DNA of 10,536 nucleotides from an uncultured Pseudomonadales bacterium (GTDB lineage Bacteria; Pseudomonadota; Gammaproteobacteria; Pseudomonadales; Porticoccaceae), in assembly GCA_905478725.1 (NCBI GenBank), contig CAJQJT010000298.1:1-10536 (forward strand), in the 5' to 3' direction. Of the stretch, positions 1 through 5,406 are shown piece by piece. The stretch's first letter is position 1. Every line of letters starts with the position of its first letter. Under the pieces are notes generated by a model. It was not told the origin of the DNA. It worked only from the letters and a program-made list of their open reading frames with translations, and ran no database searches. The position numbers and the translations under genes were made by a program.

Positions 1-255
1 CAGGGAATTCGCCTCAATGCGATTGCCCCGGGCTACACTGAAACCGCGATGACCAAAGCGGTTGCCGATGATCCTCAGTACGGTGAAGCAATTCGACAGT
101 TTGTCGCATCGATTCCTATGCAGCGCGCCGGATCCCCAGAAGATATGGCGGATGCCGCAGAGTTTTTACTCAGTGATAAAGCGAGCTTTGTCGCCGGGTC
201 GATGCTCTATATCGATGGCGGCCACGACGCCATGTTTAGACCCAAGAGTATTTAA
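1..255 (+). CDS. Short-chain dehydrogenase/reductase (SDR), C-terminal fragment cut by window edge
   Basis: The reading frame is open from the first base and ends at TAA 253-255, giving the last 84 residues of an SDR oxidoreductase; the start lies outside the window. The fragment opens with IRLNAIAPGYTETAM, the conserved segment after the catalytic Tyr/Lys (usually RVNxIAPGxxxTxM). It continues with an RAGSPEDMADAAEFLLSD helix and the FVAGSMLYIDGGHDAMF C-terminal strand with its usual GG. The nucleotide-binding and catalytic residues are not visible, so cofactor preference and substrate cannot be judged. It converges with the TonB receptor gene and is separated from it by a strong terminator. 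Two further SDR genes in the window suggest all three serve hydroxy/keto interconversions in one catabolic region, but that link is inferred. Family assignment is secure; function is not. Confidence 0.9.
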   Translation, partial: QGIRLNAIAPGYTETAMTKAVADDPQYGEAIRQFVASIPMQRAGSPEDMADAAEFLLSDKASFVAGSMLYIDGGHDAMFRPKSI

Positions 256-263
256 TTTTAAAG

Positions 264-297
264 CAAAAAAAACCGGCTCAGAGAGCCGGTTTTTTTT
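264..297. terminator. Bidirectional rho-independent terminator between convergent SDR and TonB receptor genes
   Basis: A perfect 9-bp stem (AACCGGCTC 271-279 with GAGCCGGTT 283-291, loop AGA) is flanked by an A-run (264-270) on the left and a T-run (to 297) on the right. It therefore has a GC-rich stem plus U-tract in both directions. It lies 9 bases after the SDR stop and about 36 bases after the receptor stop on the other strand, so it can end both transcripts. Confidence 0.92.
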
Positions 298-309
298 GTC
301 TTGCAATAA

Positions 310-325
310 GGTAACCAACGTTACC
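310..325. repeat. Small perfect inverted repeat downstream of the TonB receptor stop
   Basis: GGTAAC (310-315) and GTTACC (320-325) form a perfect 6-bp inverted repeat with spacer CAAC. It sits 7 bases beyond the receptor stop codon and just before the strong terminator. No T-run follows on either strand, so it is not a terminator by itself; it may be a 3'-end hairpin on the receptor mRNA or chance. Confidence 0.35.
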
Positions 326-332
326 CTAGCTA

Positions 333-3023
333 TTACATTTCCCAGGTAAAGTCGAGACCGAAAGTAGCTGGTTCGCCATACTGGTGAAGGTTAAGACCTA
401 GTGCGTCGCCGTAGTTAAAGCCAAAATTGCGATAATCTTCGTCAAGCAGATTTTTACCCCAAAGTGCGACAACCACATTGCTATCCTTGAGTGCCTTAGT
501 CCAGCTTAGGCGCGCATTAACAATGGTTCTTTCGTCATTTTGCACCTGATCGTAAGCCACTGGGGTATCCGGTAACTGATTTGAGTCAATATCATAAACC
601 GCCGTTGAGGCAGGAATCGGCACTGTCTTACCTTGATAGGCTGCAGTGACAGTCAGGGCCAGTTCACTTGAACCGCTCTGCATAATATTCCAATCCAAAC
701 CCAGATTAAACGAATCGTCCGGGACCATAGCGCGTTTAGCAATATCGTTCATGTCCAGAACAGCTGCACCATCATTTGGCGAACCGTAGACCGATGGGAA
801 TTCGTCGAAATCACCATTGATGTGAGTCCAAGCCATAGACAGTAGCAGATTATCCGTCGCTGCTACGCGCAGTGACATTTCAACACCATCCCGTGAAGCA
901 GAGCCAGCGTTAGCGATAGCACTGGTTACTTTAGAACCTTCAGTGAGTACCGTTGACACTTGCAAGTCAGTGTAATCATAGGAATAGATCGCGGCGTTTA
1001 ACTGTGCTCGACCATCCCACAAAGTCGACTTGTAGCCTAACTCCATATTCTTGATTTTTTCTTCGTTGAACGCATCGGCTGTGTCATTGACGGCGTCATA
1101 GTAGTCGCCGTTGAAACCACCACTGCGGTAACCTGTAGAGTAGGTTGCGTAGACATTGGCATCATCAGAGAGGTCGTATTGCACGGTTAAACGGCCCGAC
1201 AGATTATCGAAATCTTGTGAGAACGTGCGGCCATAAATACCCGCACGCTCAGGTAAAGATCCAGCTTCTTCGTTGGTTACGTAGTTGTTATTCGGATTGT
1301 AACTTGAATTATCAACGGTCGGATTTAACAGTACTGCATAAAACTGGTTGATAAAATTGGAGTTATATCCGCGCCACAGGTAATTGATATCTTTGGTTTC
1401 TTCGGTATAACGCAAGCCGGCAGTGATAGCCACTTTGCTATCTTCACTGGCACGGTAAGTAAACTGACCGTAGACCGATGTCGCCTCAGAAGCTACATCG
1501 TGAGACGAGGTATCTGAGGTAGCCAATGGGAACGAAGCAATCCGGTGATTGCGGAATGATGATTCATCATCGTAGTAATAGAGGCCAACCGCATAGTCCA
1601 AAGTATCAGTGCTACCTACCATTTGCAGTTCTTGAGAGAACTGTTTGTGATTAGTTACAGAGTAGTTATTGAACACTGGAGCTGAACCGCGCTCCTCAAT
1701 TCCATCAATCAATCTCAAGGCGAGACCGAACTCGGTGGCGGCGTCCATGCTGTAGATACCAATATCATCTGGCACAACTTGGTTAAACAGCAGACCACCA
1801 ATGGTCAAGAGTGGCAGGTCGGTAACTATATTGGCATTGTTGATACCATCCAAATCCGCACTATTCATATTGTTCGCTTTGCGTGTTCCAGTGATAGATT
1901 TGAATTCGACATCACCAAAGGCACCCATATCGTCAACGCTGTACGAGATCGTTAATCCATGGGAGTCAACGTCGTTGGTCGAGCGTGAGCTCATATCAGA
2001 AGAGCCCATACCTGGCTTTGAGTTAACCGAAGCCAGTTCGTTATCTGTCCAGGCAATAAAGTCATCAGCCCAGCCTAAAAAGGTTTGCACCTGGGGTAAA
2101 TCGGGCACATAGCCAAGGCCTACATACTGGGCCACAGCACCGGACAAGCCTGCCACGGTTTGTGCGCGCTCAGCACTGTCCACGGCTACTGCCGATGGAA
2201 AACCAGCTGCGCCAGAAACACCGGGAGCACGGGGATTGAAACCCACCACATCCATCATCTGCGAGTGTTCATCGAGTTCGTCATGAGAGTAGCTGTAATC
2301 TACGCTGAGGTTCTCAGAAGGCGTGAAACGCAATGACAGACGGTGACCTGAGCGGTCGAGATTTTCAAAACCATCGAAGTCTGTGTTGCTGTTGTCATAG
2401 AGATCATCACGCTTGCGTGTGTAACCGGAAACAGCCATTCCAAGGTTATCGGTGAGGGGCACATCGAAACGCATATTAGCAGCTTCATAGCCGTAATCAC
2501 CGGCAGACAGCTTCACTTTAGCGCCCAATTCTTCGCCAGGTTTCTTAGTGATAAAGTTAATCGCACCACCAATAGAGTTGCGCCCGTAGAGAGTACCCTG
2601 GGGGCCTTTCAACACCTCAATGCGCTCTAGGTCCATGGCGTCAACGCCATTGCCAGTTGCTTTACCCAGATAGACTCCGTCTATATAGATAGCGTTAGCC
2701 GGGTCAGAGGAGACACTGTTGGGGTTGCCCGCACCAACGCCACGCAGAGAGAAACTGACGTTGCCTCGCGATGAAGGTGCCTCGTAACCCTGGACGCCAG
2801 GAATGGCATCAAACAGGCTTTTAATATCGATAATGCCTTGATTTTCGATAGCAGCTTCGGTGAGTACTTCGATTGCAATCGGTGTGTCCTGAAGATTTTG
2901 CTCGCGCTTTTCTGCGGTTACAACAATCTCTTCGAGCATGCCAGCTGCAAGAGTTGAATTTGCCGCCACTATGGCTAACGCAATAGCCGTTCTATAGATC
3001 GCGGTTTGCATACCTTTTTTCAT
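333..3023 (-). CDS. TonB-dependent outer-membrane receptor
   Basis: This is an 896-residue TonB-dependent receptor, expected to import a ligand across the outer membrane using energy from TonB-ExbBD. A signal peptide is visible: basic MKKGMQTAIYR, hydrophobic core to about residue 25, likely cleavage near LAA-G (26-28). The TonB box EEIVVTAEKR lies at 31-40. The plug domain spans about 42-165, with SLRGVG (92-97), IYIDGVYLG (112-120) and ERIEVLKGPQGTLYGRNS (133-150). The rest is a beta-barrel of alternating amphipathic strands with long Asp/Asn/Ser-rich loops, notably the region around 250-350. The start at 3021-3023 is supported by AGGGGG (3029-3034) five bases upstream. It lies 38 bases after the SnoaL-like gene on the same strand, so co-transcription is likely. 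Siderophore transport is possible, but no siderophore gene is nearby; the enzyme-rich context favours an organic carbon substrate. The last residue is Met instead of the usual aromatic. Confidence 0.95.
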   Translation of the reverse strand: MKKGMQTAIYRTAIALAIVAANSTLAAGMLEEIVVTAEKREQNLQDTPIAIEVLTEAAIENQGIIDIKSLFDAIPGVQGYEAPSSRGNVSFSLRGVGAGNPNSVSSDPANAIYIDGVYLGKATGNGVDAMDLERIEVLKGPQGTLYGRNSIGGAINFITKKPGEELGAKVKLSAGDYGYEAANMRFDVPLTDNLGMAVSGYTRKRDDLYDNSNTDFDGFENLDRSGHRLSLRFTPSENLSVDYSYSHDELDEHSQMMDVVGFNPRAPGVSGAAGFPSAVAVDSAERAQTVAGLSGAVAQYVGLGYVPDLPQVQTFLGWADDFIAWTDNELASVNSKPGMGSSDMSSRSTNDVDSHGLTISYSVDDMGAFGDVEFKSITGTRKANNMNSADLDGINNANIVTDLPLLTIGGLLFNQVVPDDIGIYSMDAATEFGLALRLIDGIEERGSAPVFNNYSVTNHKQFSQELQMVGSTDTLDYAVGLYYYDDESSFRNHRIASFPLATSDTSSHDVASEATSVYGQFTYRASEDSKVAITAGLRYTEETKDINYLWRGYNSNFINQFYAVLLNPTVDNSSYNPNNNYVTNEEAGSLPERAGIYGRTFSQDFDNLSGRLTVQYDLSDDANVYATYSTGYRSGGFNGDYYDAVNDTADAFNEEKIKNMELGYKSTLWDGRAQLNAAIYSYDYTDLQVSTVLTEGSKVTSAIANAGSASRDGVEMSLRVAATDNLLLSMAWTHINGDFDEFPSVYGSPNDGAAVLDMNDIAKRAMVPDDSFNLGLDWNIMQSGSSELALTVTAAYQGKTVPIPASTAVYDIDSNQLPDTPVAYDQVQNDERTIVNARLSWTKALKDSNVVVALWGKNLLDEDYRNFGFNYGDALGLNLHQYGEPATFGLDFTWEM

Positions 3024-3028
3024 AATTA

Positions 3029-3034
3029 CCCCCT
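3029..3034 (-). promoter_or_regulatory. Ribosome binding site of the TonB receptor gene
   Basis: AGGGGG on the minus strand lies five bases before the ATG at 3023. It supports that start over the in-frame Met at residue 5. Confidence 0.6.
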
Positions 3035-3061
3035 AGGTTTTCATGGACTGTCTAATTGACA

Positions 3062-3541
3062 TCATTTGTTCACGGTTGAACTTGTGTAGTTATTGTTATT
3101 TTGTATTTTTTCAAAATCATTTAAATGAAACGATAAATCTCCAAAGTAGTCTGGAGCAATAGTGCGTTCGCTAAAGCGCCACACTTCTCTTTCCTTAACA
3201 AACCTATCGTAATAACGTCCCGACATAATGGTTTGTAAGGGAAAATTCTCTAACGCCTGGGTTACCGTAAAAAGAGACTGAGCTGATGCCTCGTCGTCAC
3301 CCAACCCAATCACTAAATTGTTCACATAGTGCGTGGTGCATGGCGTTCCAGTGTGCGGATAAATTTTCACTCTCAACCGGTTTGCAGCAAGCACCTGATG
3401 GCTACCCTCAAGTACTTCAGCTGAAGGCAGAAATACTATTTTTGCCTTGCTCATCAACGCTGCTGCGGATTCAAAGTCACCCGCATCAATTCGCTCTGCA
3501 TAGCCGTAAACCAATTGTTGAATTACTTGATAATCACTCAC
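3062..3541 (-). CDS. SnoaL-like (NTF2-fold) protein, possible dehydratase or isomerase
   Basis: This 159-residue protein has the size and pattern of the SnoaL_4 / NTF2-like alpha+beta barrel family. That family includes ketosteroid isomerase-like enzymes, scytalone dehydratase and the bile-acid dehydratase BaiE, as well as non-catalytic members. Family marks are the N-terminal helix with VYGYAERIDAGDFE (11-24), THYVNNLVI (70-78) and SGRYYDRFVKEREVWRFSERTI (107-128). Y14, D19, H71 and R126 sit where, from memory, catalytic Tyr, Asp, His and Arg of BaiE-like members fall; this hand alignment is tentative. The C-terminal tail (about 145-159) is polar and Asn-rich and probably disordered. The start is GTG (3539-3541); no in-frame ATG upstream fits, and the ribosome site is weak (AGAG). 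No signal peptide is seen, so it is likely cytoplasmic. It precedes the TonB receptor by 38 bases. Substrate unknown. Confidence 0.8.
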   Translation of the reverse strand: MSDYQVIQQLVYGYAERIDAGDFESAAALMSKAKIVFLPSAEVLEGSHQVLAANRLRVKIYPHTGTPCTTHYVNNLVIGLGDDEASAQSLFTVTQALENFPLQTIMSGRYYDRFVKEREVWRFSERTIAPDYFGDLSFHLNDFEKIQNNNNYTSSTVNK

Positions 3542-3600
3542 TGCAACGCTCTAACTTTTATTTTTTAATTATTATTCCACCCAAGTTACCGAGCTAATGG

Positions 3601-3625
3601 CAGATTCGACAGTACAAAATCTGTC
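3601..3625. promoter_or_regulatory. Overlapping inverted repeats upstream of the snoaL-receptor unit, candidate operator
   Basis: In the 132-base gap between the AraC gene and the SnoaL-like gene, CAGATT (3601-3606) is matched by AATCTG (3618-3623), and GACAG (3608-3612) by CTGTC (3621-3625). On the minus strand the right part gives a perfect TTGACA (3627-3622), but no good -10 box lies 16-18 bases beyond it. This could be an operator or activator-dependent promoter for the SnoaL-receptor unit. Only pattern evidence supports it. Confidence 0.3.
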
Positions 3626-3628
3626 AAT
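3616..3628. repeat. 13-base element, copy 1 (upstream of SnoaL-like gene)
   Basis: AAAATCTGTCAAT here matches AGAATTTGTCAAT at 4794-4806 at 11 of 13 positions; both differences are transitions and both copies have the same orientation. One copy precedes the SnoaL-receptor unit and the other precedes the regulator gene, so this is a candidate shared binding site or -35 region. Confidence 0.3.
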
Positions 3629-3673
3629 TTAATAGACCAAACGCGTCACCCTATGAAAATAGGCGCAGCCAAT

Positions 3674-4762
3674 CTATGCCGCATCAATGGTCTTAAGTTT
3701 TAAAATATTTTGCCTATAGGCTTTCGGAGTATGCCCAGTCCAGTGCCGAAAAGAGCGTACAAATGAGCTCGGTTCGGTAAAGCCCAGCTCGTCAGCGATA
3801 TCATTTATTTTGCGACTGGTATCGCCCAAACAATCAATCGCCAATTTGCAGCGCACCTCATCTTTGATCAGCTGGTACGAAATTTTTTCCTTCAGCAGAC
3901 GTCGGCGCAGACTCGACTCCGACATATGTAGTCGGTGAGCAATTTCAGAAAAAGACGGCACGCCAGTTTTAAAATCGTAGCCAATAAGCTGTTTAATCGC
4001 CTCTGCCGCTGAGCTCGGCTGACGCTCGATCATGCTTAGCTGGAAAACGGTGGTGTCGAGAAATGGCTGCAGCGAGGCCGTATTTTGCACGACTCGAAGT
4101 TCAAGCGTATCGCGGGGAAAAACAATACGATTGGCCGCGGCGGAGAAGGTTATTGGGCAGCCAAGCATTTCTTCCATATTGCAGGCATAGGATGAACCTA
4201 TACTGGGGCGCGCAACCTCTACCCGGGTAGCCTGGATCGAATGACCGGTCAACCAGCCACAAAATGCATGCCAAACTAATAGGCCAGAAGCCATGGTTAC
4301 CGTGTCGAAAGTACCGGCTAATTTCCACGAAGGGGGAACAAACAGAGCGGAGACGTTTTGAGTATCGAAACTGTAGTGCAAGCTGGCCTGATCGGTGCCA
4401 ACTTCAAGACGTAACTGCCGTCCGGTCAGAGGACGCATCATTTCTTCAAAGCGTTGCGCGCGACCCAGAGCTTCACCCAATGTGGTGCAACCCATAAGTG
4501 CATAACACATCATCTCAAACGACTCTGTGCCCAACCCTCCAGCCCAGGGAACATGGGGGTTAGCTTTCTGCATTGCCTTTACCAGCTCGCGATAAAGGGC
4601 AGAATATTTAATGCTCGAGAGGGGAGTATCATCGTCAAGCAACGCCAGACGAGCGACATCAACAGCTGCCGCATCTGCAATAGCATCAACATCTAACCCA
4701 ATATTTTCTATATAGTCGATGAGCCGACGAAACGTGCTCGCAGCAACATTAATATCAACCAT
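3674..4762 (-). CDS. AraC-family transcriptional regulator with arabinose-binding-like N-terminal domain
   Basis: This 362-residue cytoplasmic DNA-binding protein has the two-part layout of OruR-like AraC regulators. The N-terminal ligand-sensing domain of the Arabinose_bd type spans roughly 15-210. The C-terminal AraC DNA-binding domain covers about 255-352, with one helix-turn-helix in FSEIAHRLHMSESSLRRRLL (271-290) and a second in INDIADELGFTEPSSFVRSF (319-338), followed by the TPKAYR signature (345-350). Length is normal for this subgroup (about 330-370). The ATG at 4760-4762 has a strong ribosome site, GAGAGGTGA (4774-4766). It is transcribed away from the membrane protein/flavoenzyme pair and points towards the SnoaL-receptor unit, so it is the natural candidate to control both, probably as an activator responding to the imported compound or a metabolite. 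Ligand unknown. Confidence 0.93.
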   Translation of the reverse strand: MVDINVAASTFRRLIDYIENIGLDVDAIADAAAVDVARLALLDDDTPLSSIKYSALYRELVKAMQKANPHVPWAGGLGTESFEMMCYALMGCTTLGEALGRAQRFEEMMRPLTGRQLRLEVGTDQASLHYSFDTQNVSALFVPPSWKLAGTFDTVTMASGLLVWHAFCGWLTGHSIQATRVEVARPSIGSSYACNMEEMLGCPITFSAAANRIVFPRDTLELRVVQNTASLQPFLDTTVFQLSMIERQPSSAAEAIKQLIGYDFKTGVPSFSEIAHRLHMSESSLRRRLLKEKISYQLIKDEVRCKLAIDCLGDTSRKINDIADELGFTEPSSFVRSFRHWTGHTPKAYRQNILKLKTIDAA

Positions 4763-4793
4763 GACTCACCTCTCTTGTTATTTTTATGTCGAG

Positions 4794-4806
4794 AGAATTT
4801 GTCAAT
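4794..4806. repeat. 13-base element, copy 2 (between AraC gene and membrane protein gene)
   Basis: AGAATTTGTCAAT is the second copy of the element at 3616-3628. It lies in the 119-base divergent region, with its TTGACA (minus strand) 37 bases before the regulator start. A bound regulator here could affect both its own gene and the divergent pair. Confidence 0.3.
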
Positions 4807-4848
4807 AAAATCGAATTTTTGTGCTCTAGCTAAAGCCACAGAGTTCGG

Positions 4849-4854
4849 TATATT
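4849..4854 (+). promoter_or_regulatory. Candidate -10 box for the membrane protein/flavoenzyme operon
   Basis: TATATT on the plus strand lies 27 bases before the ATG at 4882, which would give a 5' leader of about 20 bases. No convincing -35 hexamer lies 16-18 bases upstream, which would fit an activator-dependent promoter next to a divergent AraC gene. Weak evidence. Confidence 0.25.
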
Positions 4855-4881
4855 AACTTTTTTTGAAGAGCTAATAGTGCC

Positions 4882-5406
4882 ATGATCGAACCCAGCTACC
4901 AACCCTATTTGCGACGTGAAATTACTACAAATGGATTAACAAACGCCTTTTTCAATGGCGTAATCTGCTGGTATCTGATTAAAGCCAAGGCCGACCTAAC
5001 CTGGTGGGGCGATCACAGCTTTGCCGGCGACATACTGGCCACGGCGCTTATCTTGCCCTGGATCGTAGCGATGATTGTGATTCCCCTGCAGCGCCGTAAA
5101 GTGCGCAAAGGCAAAATTCAGCCCTGGCACTGCGATAGCAGCTCTTCAACCGCACTGCAATTACTCAACCGTTTTCCTCAGTCGCTGTGGCTAAATGGAA
5201 TTTATTTTGGCTTGCTCGGCATGTTGGTTGTTGCCCCTCTAACCCTGCTGCTGCTATGGATTGCCGGAGCCAGCCTATTTACACCTATGGAGTACGCTAT
5301 TTTTAAAGGTCTCTGGGCCGGCTGCTTGGCCGCAATCACTGTATTGCCTATGCTATTTGTCGGTTTGCGCGCTGAGCTTGCGCCGACACAAGAGAGTCAA
5401 GCATGA
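4882..5406 (+). CDS. Uncharacterised four-helix inner-membrane protein
   Basis: This 174-residue protein was not assigned to a named family. Four hydrophobic segments are visible: about 18-34, 49-69, 104-128 and 139-162. A strongly basic stretch RRKVRKGKIQ (71-80) between the second and third should face the cytoplasm, which places both termini there too by the positive-inside rule. There is no cleavable signal peptide. It has a single Cys in the central loop (C84) and one in TM4 (C148), with no haem-binding or metal motif. The ribosome site is weak (GAAGAG 4865-4870, 11 bases from ATG). Its stop overlaps the start of the flavoenzyme gene as ATGA (5403-5406), implying translational coupling and a shared task. 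It could be a small transporter, a membrane anchor or a redox partner; none of these is shown by the sequence. It is divergent from the AraC regulator. Confidence 0.82.
   Translation: MIEPSYQPYLRREITTNGLTNAFFNGVICWYLIKAKADLTWWGDHSFAGDILATALILPWIVAMIVIPLQRRKVRKGKIQPWHCDSSSSTALQLLNRFPQSLWLNGIYFGLLGMLVVAPLTLLLLWIAGASLFTPMEYAIFKGLWAGCLAAITVLPMLFVGLRAELAPTQESQA

Noticed and set aside
62..349. Plus-strand open frame overlapping the SDR end and terminator
   Set aside because: It runs out of frame across a recognisable SDR C-terminus and through the terminator hairpin, and its protein has no family pattern.
3068..3081. GTTCA/TGAAC inverted repeat at the end of the SnoaL-like gene
   Set aside because: It is only five base pairs, within coding sequence, with no T-run; such dyads are expected by chance.
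4777..4805. TTGACA (4805-4800) with AATAAC 17 bases on as the promoter of the AraC gene
   Set aside because: The implied transcript would begin near 4770, inside the strong ribosome site (4774-4766), so the ribosome site would be cut. The -35 match may be coincidental or part of an operator.
4823..4830. GCTCTAGC shared with 9181-9188 as a common operator
   Set aside because: An 8-base match in 10 kb is close to chance, similar CTCTAGG strings occur inside genes, and the surrounding bases do not match.
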